Source: Bosea sp. ANAM02
Lineage (GTDB): Bacteria; Pseudomonadota; Alphaproteobacteria; Rhizobiales; Beijerinckiaceae
Direction of reading: 5' to 3'
Assembly: GCF_011764485.1 (NCBI RefSeq)
Contig: NZ_AP022849.1
Coordinates: forward strand, 628,188-692,187
DNA length: 64,000 nucleotides
The first letter of the stretch is position 1. Every line of letters begins with the position of its first letter. The notes beneath the pieces are model-generated. The model was not told the DNA's origin. It saw only the letters and a program-made list of their open reading frames with translations, and searched no databases. Of the stretch, positions 25,735 to 33,596 are shown in pieces. Both the position numbers and the translations under genes were made by a program.

Positions 25735-26577
25735 GTGGATTCAAGAACCGTGGAACACCTCATTCAGCAGCCGGATGTCCGCATCCTTCCCCCACCGGCC
25801 AACTTCAGGCCGGTTTCGCCTTCCGACGTCTCGATCATCCATGGCGACTGCCGCACCGCGCTTGCTGGCGTGGAACCCGGGTCCGTCGATCTGGTCATTG
25901 CCGATCCGCCCTACGGCATCACCAAGCTCGAATGGGACCGCGACGTCAAAGGCTGGATCAAGGCAATGATCCCCCTGATGTCGCCGACGGCGTCGCTCTG
26001 GTGTTTCGGCTCCCTCAAGTTCTTCATGCTGCGCGGCAGTGAATTCAAAGGCCTCACGCTCATGCAGGAGGTCGTTTGGGAGAAGCACAACGGATCGGGG
26101 CCACCTCAACCCGGACGCTTCAATCGCGTCCACGAGCTCGTTGTCCAGTTCCGTCTCGACGGCACGCCGGCCGAGCAGGTGACCGCCAACAATCCGCTGA
26201 CATTCGACGCGGTCGCCCGAAAGGTGAAGCGCAAGAAGAGCCCCACGCACATGGGGGCATTCAAGGAATCGACCTACGAGAGCGTCGATGGAGGGCCGCG
26301 ACGCGCTCGCAGCGTTCTGCAGTTCCGCTCCATGCACAACATGGCCAAGCATCCGACGCAGAAGCCCGATGACCTCGTGCGCATGCTGATCGAGACTTCC
26401 TCGAACCCAGGCGATCTCGTGCTGGACCCCTTCGGCGGGTCGGGCACAACGGCTGTGGCCGCCCTGAAGACCGGGAGGAGAGCGATCACGGCTGAGAAGC
26501 TTCCCGAATTCGTCGATCTCATCCGAGCCCGCGTCGAGAGCGAGGCGCTTTCCCAACCGGAGTTCGTCTTCGGTTGA
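25735..26577 (+). CDS. DNA methyltransferase, DPPY/FxGxG (beta-class N6/N4) type
   Basis: A 280-residue DNA methyltransferase. Motif IV DPPY is at residues 57-60, followed late in the protein by HPTQKP and DPFGGSGTT (motif I, S-adenosylmethionine binding). This order (DPPY before FxGxG) defines the beta class that includes CcrM and many plasmid-borne solitary methylases. The target recognition part is the basic middle (about 120-200). No restriction enzyme gene is adjacent. The GTG start has no strong ribosome site. The next gene overlaps by TTGA. With the D12 methylase at 40928 and the GcrA homolog this replicon may mark its own DNA. Specificity cannot be read. Confidence 0.9.
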   Translation: MDSRTVEHLIQQPDVRILPPPANFRPVSPSDVSIIHGDCRTALAGVEPGSVDLVIADPPYGITKLEWDRDVKGWIKAMIPLMSPTASLWCFGSLKFFMLRGSEFKGLTLMQEVVWEKHNGSGPPQPGRFNRVHELVVQFRLDGTPAEQVTANNPLTFDAVARKVKRKKSPTHMGAFKESTYESVDGGPRRARSVLQFRSMHNMAKHPTQKPDDLVRMLIETSSNPGDLVLDPFGGSGTTAVAALKTGRRAITAEKLPEFVDLIRARVESEALSQPEFVFG

Positions 26578-27716
26578 GCCGTGCGCAGGTCGTATTTCGC
26601 CCGCTATTCGAGGATCTGGCCTTTGTCGGGCGCTGCCCTGACGGAGCGAATGCTGCTGTTCGTGCGCGGCACGAGGATCTCCTGGCCCGATGGGCGAGGG
26701 CGCTCGATATCCCGGCCTGTGAGCTCCAAGCCAAAGCGGACCCGGAAGACTGGTCGGAAAACGCCGTGGTGCTGCTGGCGGCGCTTGACGCCGGGCTCTG
26801 TGTGCACATCCTTGCGCCAAACCGTCTCCATGAGCCGCTTCAAGTGGTCAGGAGCTTCGGACCTGACGCATTCGACCCCGACGCCCCTACTATTTTCCTC
26901 GGCGCGCCGCTGAAGCACGACAGCATCTTTCCAAATCCGCTTCTTGAACAGGCGCCAGCGCTCAACATCATCTGGCCGCGGAATGGCAAGCTCGGCGCCG
27001 GCGAACGATATTGGGCAAGCGCCGTACTTCGGTCCGCCTTGAACCGTCAAAATCAGACGTCATCAGGCGACCCCGGCGGTCCAGGCGGCTACGTCGAAGC
27101 CACCAGGCGCGTGCTGGCGAGCACGAAACGCCCGCTGATGGCCAAGATCATCTTCCAGGCGAAATACATGCCGCCGACGCGCCTTCCGCTGCCGGTAGGC
27201 CGGGAGCCTACGGATTCGGAAATCCAGAGCGCGTACATCACGGCATTCGAGTATTGCTTGCTGGACTGCGAAGCCCGGCGCGAGGCTTTCCTCATCCAGG
27301 AGGAGCTGCGCTTCATCCATGAGTATCGTGTCATCATCGTCGACGGAGAGCCCGTCGCCGGCGCCGGCACCGTGGAGTGGCTCAGCCCCTGCTGGCACGA
27401 CCCCGCTGACGGTCCCTTCGACCCGCAGGTCGAACACTGCCGCGGCGATCGGGACCTGGTGCGGGATAGCGATCTTGTTGCCCAGTATGTCGCAACGGCG
27501 CGACGGCTTTGCCGCGAACTCGATGCAGAGGAAGGCGGTGGCCGCTTCCGCAACTGCACGATGGATTTTGCGGTGAACGCTGACGACGGCAGCATCTGCC
27601 TTATCGAGACCAACTCGCTGGACCGCGTCGGAATCTATGCGATGGACTATGCGCCAGTTTTGAGTGCCCTCCTGCGCTCGGTTAGCGCTGAGACACTTCT
27701 GACTTTCACTGCGTGA
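26574..27716 (+). CDS. ATP-grasp domain protein coupled to the methyltransferase
   Basis: A 380-residue protein whose C-terminal half resembles the ATP-grasp fold: FLIQEELRFIHEYRVIIVDG, a long insert, CTMDFAVN and then SICLIETNSLDRVGIYAMD, with the acidic and Asn residues that bind Mg-ATP. ATP-grasp enzymes join a carboxylate to an amine or thiol; similar unlinked proteins (DUF4343 type) occur on phages and plasmids. The TTG start overlaps the methyltransferase stop (TTGA), so the two are made together. The substrate is unknown. Confidence 0.7.
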   Translation: MSRAQVVFRPLFEDLAFVGRCPDGANAAVRARHEDLLARWARALDIPACELQAKADPEDWSENAVVLLAALDAGLCVHILAPNRLHEPLQVVRSFGPDAFDPDAPTIFLGAPLKHDSIFPNPLLEQAPALNIIWPRNGKLGAGERYWASAVLRSALNRQNQTSSGDPGGPGGYVEATRRVLASTKRPLMAKIIFQAKYMPPTRLPLPVGREPTDSEIQSAYITAFEYCLLDCEARREAFLIQEELRFIHEYRVIIVDGEPVAGAGTVEWLSPCWHDPADGPFDPQVEHCRGDRDLVRDSDLVAQYVATARRLCRELDAEEGGGRFRNCTMDFAVNADDGSICLIETNSLDRVGIYAMDYAPVLSALLRSVSAETLLTFTA

Positions 27717-27738
27717 TGGGATTGTCGGTGAAATCCTT
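27717..27738 (+). promoter_or_regulatory. AAGGAT-N10-ATCCTT dyad, site 8
   Basis: TGGGAT-N10-ATCCTT, 10 of 12, starting right after the ATP-grasp stop and ending 15 bp before the ATG of the next gene. Confidence 0.45.
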
Positions 27739-27753
27739 CTGGGGAATTCACCT

Positions 27754-28980
27754 ATGGACCTAAAGACCGACCTCACGGAACGCAATCGAGAAGCCCGCAG
27801 CGAAATCGAAGCAGGGCATCACGATCAGATCGCGCCTGAGGCGCTGCTGCGGCGCACCGCTGCGCGGATCGTCGCCGCGAGCTCCCCGACAACGGCCACC
27901 CTGGTGAAGTTCCATGGCGCGCCCGGCACCGGCGGCGCTCTGCAAGAGCGCGCAGCTTACGCCACGGAGCGTCTGGTGAGCGTGGCTTCAGCCGCGATCG
28001 CTGATGCCGCGCTGGCGGCGCCTGTGCCCGTTCCCCCGAAGTCCCTCATCGCGGCCCTCGCCAAGGAACCGATCGCTGCGACCTCAGACCGAAGCATCGC
28101 CGGCCTTGCTCGGCATATCGACAGCCAGGCTGCGCGCGCCGCGCGCGCCGCGGTTGCGGGAATGATCGCCTCGATCCGCGCTCGCCGGCAGAAGCTCGCA
28201 CCGCTGGCCAAGTTCGTCACAAACGGGGCCAAGGTGATCACCTTCGGCGGTCCTCGAGGCTCAGCGCCTGCGCAGATGTCTCTCGTTCGCAGCCTCGTCA
28301 CGTTGGGTGTGATCAGCAGCTTCAGCGTCACGCTTATCCCCAACGAGGTGGTCGCCGGAGAACGGTCCCGCCGCATGCTGGCGATCATCGGCGGCATGGC
28401 GGCCGGCGCTGGCGCCCCGCAGGTCTATCAGCGGCTTCGAAACAACAACGGCTATGGGATGCAGCCGAACTACCAGAACCAGGGCTACGGCGGTGTCCAG
28501 CCGAACTATCGCACCCCCGGCTACGGCTATCAGGATTATCGCCCAGCGCCAGTCTATGATCATCCGCGTCGCGACTATCGCGAGCGTCGCCCGTACTTCC
28601 AGCCCAACTCCTACGCCGCCCGTCCCATCCCCATGTCGGACGAGATGACGATCGCCGCCAAGGCGGTCATCGCGGCCGAGGTGAACAGCATCACCCAGGC
28701 CGACGCGATGATCGACCAGGCGATCCGCCAGGGCATGAGCTGCATGAGCCAGATGGGCTACGGCGGCAATTGCGTCGTGCGCACCGGCAGCGTGACCATG
28801 GACTTCGCTCGCGGCCGCTTCGTTGCCGCCCCTCTCGGACGCGTCGTCGCTCGTGAGGAGAATGGGATCTACAGCGCCGACGACATGGTGATGAGGCAGG
28901 TCTGGAACCGCGCCAAGGCGCTCAAGGCCCAGGAAGACAGCTACCGCTATGGCGCCGGCGGGTACGGCCCGCGCTTCTGA
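27754..28980 (+). CDS. Tyr/Gly/Asn-rich hypothetical protein
   Basis: A 408-residue protein of no known family. Residues 1-170 are Ala-rich and helical with many basic residues, about 175-225 hold one or two hydrophobic segments, about 226-295 are a low-complexity Tyr/Gly/Pro/Asn segment with imperfect repeats (GYGMQPNYQNQGYG, GVQPNYRTPGYGYQ), and the C-terminal 110 residues are folded with two cysteines. The build resembles envelope or surface-associated structural proteins. GGGG lies 8 bp before the ATG. Confidence 0.65.
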   Translation: MDLKTDLTERNREARSEIEAGHHDQIAPEALLRRTAARIVAASSPTTATLVKFHGAPGTGGALQERAAYATERLVSVASAAIADAALAAPVPVPPKSLIAALAKEPIAATSDRSIAGLARHIDSQAARAARAAVAGMIASIRARRQKLAPLAKFVTNGAKVITFGGPRGSAPAQMSLVRSLVTLGVISSFSVTLIPNEVVAGERSRRMLAIIGGMAAGAGAPQVYQRLRNNNGYGMQPNYQNQGYGGVQPNYRTPGYGYQDYRPAPVYDHPRRDYRERRPYFQPNSYAARPIPMSDEMTIAAKAVIAAEVNSITQADAMIDQAIRQGMSCMSQMGYGGNCVVRTGSVTMDFARGRFVAAPLGRVVAREENGIYSADDMVMRQVWNRAKALKAQEDSYRYGAGGYGPRF

Positions 28981-29001
28981 GCAACGATCGCATACGCCCG
29001 A

Positions 29002-29051
29002 AAGGGCCGGTACACCTCATCTGAGATGGGGCGTGCCGGCCCTTCTGTTTT
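29002..29051 (+). terminator. Terminator between convergent genes
   Basis: Stem AAGGGCCGGTAC (29002-29013) pairs with GTGCCGGCCCTT (29033-29044) with one mismatch pair, then CTGTTTT. It follows the Tyr/Gly-rich gene; the convergent gene's stop is at 29056. Confidence 0.75.
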
Positions 29052-29055
29052 CAGA

Positions 29056-30126
29056 TCAAGCCGAGAGGGTGGCGAGTGGATCGCTTGCAAGATCCGCGAT
29101 CAGGTTCAGATCCTGGGCGCGCGCGATCCGCTCGGAGGCGACGATCGCGAATTCCTGTGAGCTGGCGCCGCGAGGCCAATCCTGGTCGCCGAACTGAGCG
29201 TAAGCGGTTCGATAAGCCTCAAAGCATGCTCCGGCCCGACCCACCGCTTCCGCCGTGGGCGATAGGCTGTCGACCTCTTGGCACGCCCTTTTGAGCTCGA
29301 CGAAAGCGACCAGGAGCTCGAAGGGTGTTTTGCCCAACTCGCTTGGCGCGATTGCGTATTCGATATCAACCATCGCCCGGTGGATGCTTCCGGCTACCGG
29401 ATCGTCGAGAGCGTTCTCGTCATGGATGATGACGCGGCCTTCGCCGAGCCGCACGTCCGTGTTCGGCCAAAACGTGTGCGCCGGGAGATCCTTGCTCACA
29501 AGCAGGCTTTCCGCGAAGGCAACGGCCGCTTCCGACTGATCCCCGCGGAAATATCCGAAGCTCGGGCTGTCGCGATCCGGCATCGCAAGCTCCACCGAGC
29601 TGATTGCGTTGGACAGGATGTTCGAGCGAGGGTTCAAGCACCAGACCGGCGCCGGCGCGCGCATATGCACGACGCCCCCAATCACGAGGACCGCGTCCAT
29701 CATCTCGCGAACCGCCCCTGCGATCGCATGCTCGCGATTCGATTGGAAGACGGTCGCTCCGGGTGGGATCCCAGCGTTGAGAAAAGTGATCAGCCGCCCG
29801 GTTCGCCCCTTCAGGGGGTAATCGATCCAGGATCCACGCGCTTGCCTGTTTTCGGCCTTTTCCTTCGCCAGATGGAACTCGCTGGCACGGATCGGCAGGT
29901 CGTCACCGTCGAACATCGGTCGATAAAGTCGCCCGTCGACGACGCGCCAGTCGCAATCGTGGGGAGGCAGCGTCCGGCCCCGCATACTGATGGCAATGGG
30001 GGCATCATCGATCGTGCGGACCGCGATCGGCACCACTTCGCGGTACTCCACGTCCTCCTGGTCGCGCTTGCGAGGAAGTTTCACCCGAGCAAGATAGGGC
30101 ACATCGAATTCGAGGATCGTCGTCAT
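29056..30126 (-). CDS. Member 1 of the seven-paralog family of this replicon
   Basis: A 356-residue protein. Unknown function, but it belongs to a divergent family with six other proteins in this window (30123, 35729, 36815, 37786, 42745, 46712). Shared traits seen here: N-terminal segment VPYLARVKLPRKR, the motif DDAPIAISM (about 40-48), a central motif VLVIGGVVHMRAPAPVWCL, and a C-terminal tail SDPLATLSA. No signal peptide or membrane helix. It overlaps the upstream paralog by ATGA and is the last gene of the gcrA operon (32748 down to 29056). No catalytic motif recognised. Confidence 0.7.
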   Translation of the reverse strand: MTTILEFDVPYLARVKLPRKRDQEDVEYREVVPIAVRTIDDAPIAISMRGRTLPPHDCDWRVVDGRLYRPMFDGDDLPIRASEFHLAKEKAENRQARGSWIDYPLKGRTGRLITFLNAGIPPGATVFQSNREHAIAGAVREMMDAVLVIGGVVHMRAPAPVWCLNPRSNILSNAISSVELAMPDRDSPSFGYFRGDQSEAAVAFAESLLVSKDLPAHTFWPNTDVRLGEGRVIIHDENALDDPVAGSIHRAMVDIEYAIAPSELGKTPFELLVAFVELKRACQEVDSLSPTAEAVGRAGACFEAYRTAYAQFGDQDWPRGASSQEFAIVASERIARAQDLNLIADLASDPLATLSA

Positions 30127-31154
30127 AGCTGCAGCATATCGAGGTCGTTAGGGGGAGCGGGCGCGAGCACCTGCACGATCTGGGCGGCCCGGCGCGCGGC
30201 AAAGCCAGCATGAGCTGCCATTGTGCGATCCATGCGACGCTGAATGATGGTCGGGTCAGCTGGCGGCATGAAGGCCTCCATGCGATCGAGCACATGGGCA
30301 AGGGCGAGCGCCTTATCGTTGCCGTTGGGCTCCTGACCGAGCCGGCGGATTTCAGCCCAGCCGCTGATGACCTCGAAGGGCAGTTTCTCGAATCCCGGCA
30401 AATCGGCCAACATCACGTCGCCGACGAGGCCCTTGCAAACTGCCGCCTGGAAATCCGAAATCTCATCAAAGGCAAGGCAACGGTCAGAGATGACCTCGAC
30501 ATTCCCGACCTGGCTCATGCGATTGCCACGCAGGTATTGTCCCGCAAGCTCCTCGGCTGCTTCCATATTGCTGAGGCGAAACGCGTAGGTATGGGATGAC
30601 TTCTCAGCGCATGCCGGCGCGGTGGAAGGCCAGACGCCTGGGACCCGAAAATCGACGGTGACCACCGGCTCTCGCGCAAGCCTCCACGGCATGCCGTCGA
30701 GCAGCACCAGGTTCTCCGCCTGAAGCTTCGCGCGAGTGACCGCTTCGCCCTCCGTGCTGCTGACAACACGCGCCGATTTTAGCTGGAGGTAATCGATCCC
30801 GGAGAAGTTCGAGTCCTGCCAGTACTGAACGTGGCACGACCGGTAGGACGCTTCCTCGAAGGGATTGCTGGAGAAGGTGGTACCGTGCGGGCCGACTAGT
30901 TCAAGGAAGCGCTCGAAATCGACCAGTTCACCGTTCTCGCCCACCACGCGCTCAAAGAGCCGGTCGCCGACCTCACGGTACTCTATGACCTTATCCATGA
31001 TCGTCTCGATCCGGATCGCCAGGGGCGCTTCGCTAAGCGACATCTCCTCGACCTTGACCGGCATGCCGCGGCGAACCCGCACAGTGCGCTCTGCGCGGCC
31101 CTTTGGAGGCACATGTGTGACCTCGTAGCCGATCTGTGGCCAGAAGACTTTCAC
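30123..31154 (-). CDS. Member 2 of the seven-paralog family
   Basis: A 343-residue member of the same family: N-terminal YEVTHVPPKGRAER, SEAPLAIRI (about 43-51), central LVLLDGMPWRLAREPVVTVD, C-terminal NDLDMLQL. It overlaps member 1 by ATGA and starts 4 bp after the upstream gene, in the gcrA operon. The motif XXAP(I/V/L)A(I/V) and the central hydrophobic-DG-X10-EP motif are the best anchors for aligning the family; the rest is very divergent. Confidence 0.7.
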   Translation of the reverse strand: MKVFWPQIGYEVTHVPPKGRAERTVRVRRGMPVKVEEMSLSEAPLAIRIETIMDKVIEYREVGDRLFERVVGENGELVDFERFLELVGPHGTTFSSNPFEEASYRSCHVQYWQDSNFSGIDYLQLKSARVVSSTEGEAVTRAKLQAENLVLLDGMPWRLAREPVVTVDFRVPGVWPSTAPACAEKSSHTYAFRLSNMEAAEELAGQYLRGNRMSQVGNVEVISDRCLAFDEISDFQAAVCKGLVGDVMLADLPGFEKLPFEVISGWAEIRRLGQEPNGNDKALALAHVLDRMEAFMPPADPTIIQRRMDRTMAAHAGFAARRAAQIVQVLAPAPPNDLDMLQL

Positions 31155-31157
31155 GGC

Positions 31158-31754
31158 TCAGCGCGGCCTGGGAGATGGCGCAGGCTGTTCGCCAATCACG
31201 ACCGACCAGCCGCGCATCGCGATCTCGTCACCGGCGATGAAGGTGCCGGCGGATACAGAGTGGATCGAGAACTCGCCCTTGATGCTCTTGGCGAGGCTCT
31301 CGCAGACATCGTCGCTGTCCATCGCGAGCGGACCGACGAACAGCCCCTTCGATCCATCCGCCGTCGTGACGAACCAGGCGGCGACCTCGCTCAGCAGATC
31401 CGGATCAGCCTCGAATTCCGCTGGCGAGATGACTTTGCCAGGAGGAGCGGTGCCCTCGATCGCGCCAGTCGCGAAGACCGTGCCGTCGAAGCTCATCGCC
31501 TGGTCGTGCTTGCCCATCGGAGCTTTTGCGAGGCAGACGCCGCCGAGCAGGACATGTTCGATGGAGGTGTAGCGGGAGCCCGAAAGGAAGCGGTTCTCGA
31601 TATCGAGCCAGACCTCGTCTTCGAGGTTGTGGGCGCCAACGCCGATCTTCGTAGGTAGACCTTCGCCGCGAAGGATGACGACGCCCACGCGCCGCGCGCG
31701 GATCGTGCCCGCAGCCTCAAGGGTTTCACCAACACCATCGACATTGAGTCGCAT
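31158..31754 (-). CDS. Hypothetical protein of the gcrA operon
   Basis: A 198-residue soluble protein, no family recognised. Largely beta-strand in appearance. Lies 4 bp before member 2 of the paralog family and 31 bp after a small gene, all minus strand, within the gcrA operon. Confidence 0.6.
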   Translation of the reverse strand: MRLNVDGVGETLEAAGTIRARRVGVVILRGEGLPTKIGVGAHNLEDEVWLDIENRFLSGSRYTSIEHVLLGGVCLAKAPMGKHDQAMSFDGTVFATGAIEGTAPPGKVISPAEFEADPDLLSEVAAWFVTTADGSKGLFVGPLAMDSDDVCESLAKSIKGEFSIHSVSAGTFIAGDEIAMRGWSVVIGEQPAPSPRPR

Positions 31755-31784
31755 CTGTCACTCCCACTTCCGGTGAGTGCTTAT

Positions 31785-32096
31785 CTAGCCCGCGGCGACG
31801 AAAGCCAAAATCGGGTCGGACCTGCCCTGGCGAAGACGGAAGATGACCGGGACGGAAAGCTTGGCGGCGAGCGCCGCCAAGGCAGCAACCTTTGTCTGGG
31901 CCACATCCCATGGCAGCCAGGTCAGTTCGACCTCGCCGATGATACGGCAGAGGGTGACCAGCGATCCCGCGTCGATAGGATCGCGGGTGAAGGCAATTTC
32001 GAGCAGTTCGCGGAGCGCGGCAGTTTCGCTGCCGCGCATTTGCATGATCAGAGCGTAGGGGCGCGGTTTGGCGAGATTTCGAACCGGTGCCCTCAT
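31785..32096 (-). CDS. Small hypothetical protein of the gcrA operon
   Basis: A 103-residue protein, no family recognised. Basic N-terminus, then an alpha/beta domain ending in LSVPVIFRLRQG. It follows the gcrA homolog by 7 bp. Confidence 0.55.
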   Translation of the reverse strand: MRAPVRNLAKPRPYALIMQMRGSETAALRELLEIAFTRDPIDAGSLVTLCRIIGEVELTWLPWDVAQTKVAALAALAAKLSVPVIFRLRQGRSDPILAFVAAG

Positions 32097-32103
32097 GGAA
32101 CGA

Positions 32104-32748
32104 TCAGGCAGAGAGGCGGTCGTCGTCGGTGCGCTCGCGCTGCATGGCGACCGGGCGCTGGCTGCCGGGCTTGTAGGCGAGGCGGCGATGGCCTTCGCAA
32201 TACGAACCGGGGTTCTCGTGGCGCATGTTGCAGAAGCGGAAGGTGGGGCTCATCGGATCGCCAACAGGCCACTTGCAGGGCTTGCCCTCGACGGAGCGAT
32301 CGGAGAGCGAATTGATGGCTTCAGCGCCGAACCACTCGGTGTCCGGCATCACGATCTTGACCGGCGGAAGTTCGACACGCGCGATGACCGGGCGCGGCGG
32401 AGGAGCGGGGAGCGCGACGGTTGTTCCGTCGGACGCTTTCGATGCCTTCTGGTAAAGAACGTTGATCGAAGCCGGCCTTGCGGCCCTTTCGGTCTTCTCG
32501 CGCTTCGGCCGAACCGGCTTCGGCTGGCCGGCGGTCGCTGCGCGCTCCTCTTTCGTCTTGACCGGGCTTGGGATACGGGCGCCGCCCTTATAGGCCAGAT
32601 TGAGACGATTGACCTTGCCGATGATGGAATTCTTGGTGAGTGACGATCCGTGCCGCAGATTGAGGATCTCGGCGCAGGCCGTTGTGGACTTGCGATCGTT
32701 GACCCACAGCGTGTGCAGATCGTCGATCATCGCTTGCGTCCAGCTCAT
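32104..32748 (-). CDS. gcrA: GcrA-type cell-cycle regulator homolog
   Basis: A 214-residue GcrA-family protein. The N-terminal helix-turn-helix starts with MSWTQAMIDDLHTLW and includes NSIIGKVNRLNL (in GcrA, NAVIGKVHRLGL). A long Pro/Ala/Lys linker follows. The C-terminal sigma-70-binding part has CKWPVGDP, FRFCNMRHENPGSYCEGH with its Cys/His set, and AYKPG. In Caulobacter GcrA activates promoters at methylated GANTC sites with sigma-70. Here the SASQIA segment is replaced by STTACAEI and an insertion lengthens the turn, so DNA preference may differ. First gene of a five-gene operon with two members of the paralog family. A replicon-borne GcrA beside two methyltransferases suggests methylation-linked control. 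Confidence 0.88.
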   Translation of the reverse strand: MSWTQAMIDDLHTLWVNDRKSTTACAEILNLRHGSSLTKNSIIGKVNRLNLAYKGGARIPSPVKTKEERAATAGQPKPVRPKREKTERAARPASINVLYQKASKASDGTTVALPAPPPRPVIARVELPPVKIVMPDTEWFGAEAINSLSDRSVEGKPCKWPVGDPMSPTFRFCNMRHENPGSYCEGHRRLAYKPGSQRPVAMQRERTDDDRLSA

Positions 32749-32786
32749 AAACCCGCTCCTGACTGATACCGACCGCGCCCGCGGTC

Positions 32787-32808
32787 ATGGAATGACGATT
32801 CAGTCCTA
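32787..32808 (-). promoter_or_regulatory. AAGGAT-N10-ATCCTT dyad, site 9 (weak)
   Basis: ATGGAA-N10-GTCCTA on the plus strand, 8 of 12, 39 bp upstream of the gcrA homolog's start. Counted as weak. Confidence 0.25.
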
Positions 32809-32892
32809 CGAACGGTCCTTGAAAGTGTCGAGCGCGAATCATCGATCCATGCAGACTTCCGTGGATAGCCATCGACGATCCTTGATCGCTCT

Positions 32893-32914
32893 AAGGATTG
32901 GCTCTTTTATCCAA
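32893..32914 (+). promoter_or_regulatory. AAGGAT-N10-ATCCTT dyad, site 10
   Basis: AAGGAT-N10-ATCCAA, 10 of 12, 26 bp before the GTG of the TrpF-like gene. An ATCCTT word lies 9 bp before it (32878-32883). The 165-bp divergent region between gcrA and this gene contains several such words. Confidence 0.45.
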
Positions 32915-32940
32915 TGATGACACCAGCGCGAGGCATCTCA

Positions 32941-33588
32941 GTGACCGCCATCAAGCCCGACTTCATTACCTTCACCGGCGCCGACGATGGCACCAGGACG
33001 GAAGAGCTCCTGGCCTTCGCGGGTCGCCACCCCAAGACGGAATTCGGCATCCTCTTCTCAGCCTCCCGTGCGGGAACGTCGCGCTACCCAACGCTCTCCT
33101 GGATCCGCGATGTTCCGAGGAGCCTGCGGCTCGCCGCCCACGTCTGCGGCAGCTGGGCAGCCACCCTGGCGGAGCGCGGCGAACAGGCGGAGGTCGAAGC
33201 GCTGATCGGCGGGTTCCAGCGGGTTCAGATCAACGTTGGCCGGGCACCTCAGGATCTAGGCCCTCTTGTCAGCTTCGCTGCGAGGCTCGGGGTCGATGTC
33301 ATCTTGCAGAGCAGGGACGGAAATGCGTTCCCTGCCGAGAATAGGATCTCATGGCTTTTCGATGCGTCCGGCGGCGCCGGCATCGTGCCTTCGTCATGGC
33401 CCCATCATCATGAGGACCGACTGGTCGGCTATGCGGGAGGTCTCGGCCCGTCGAACGTTGCTCAGGTCGTCGCCGACCTCGACGCGACCGGCGCGTACTG
33501 GATCGACATGGAGAGCCGCGTCCGCAACGCGGACGACGCTTTCGACCTCCGCCTCTGCGACCAGGTTTCTCGCGCCGTCGGCCTCTAG
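32941..33588 (+). CDS. TrpF-like TIM-barrel protein
   Basis: A 215-residue protein that resembles phosphoribosylanthranilate isomerase: FITFTGADDG at the N-terminus, RVQINVG, FDASGGAGIVP and VGYAGGLGPSNV in the phosphate-binding region, ending YWIDMESRVRN (TrpF ends with VDVSSGVE). The catalytic Cys and Asp positions of TrpF cannot be matched with confidence, so a role in tryptophan synthesis is doubtful and it may act on another phosphoribosyl compound. The GTG at 32941 has GAGG 7 bp upstream; the ATG at 32914 lies in the dyad and has no ribosome site. Convergent with RNase J. Confidence 0.65.
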   Translation: MTAIKPDFITFTGADDGTRTEELLAFAGRHPKTEFGILFSASRAGTSRYPTLSWIRDVPRSLRLAAHVCGSWAATLAERGEQAEVEALIGGFQRVQINVGRAPQDLGPLVSFAARLGVDVILQSRDGNAFPAENRISWLFDASGGAGIVPSSWPHHHEDRLVGYAGGLGPSNVAQVVADLDATGAYWIDMESRVRNADDAFDLRLCDQVSRAVGL

Positions 33589-33596
33589 AGGCGATC

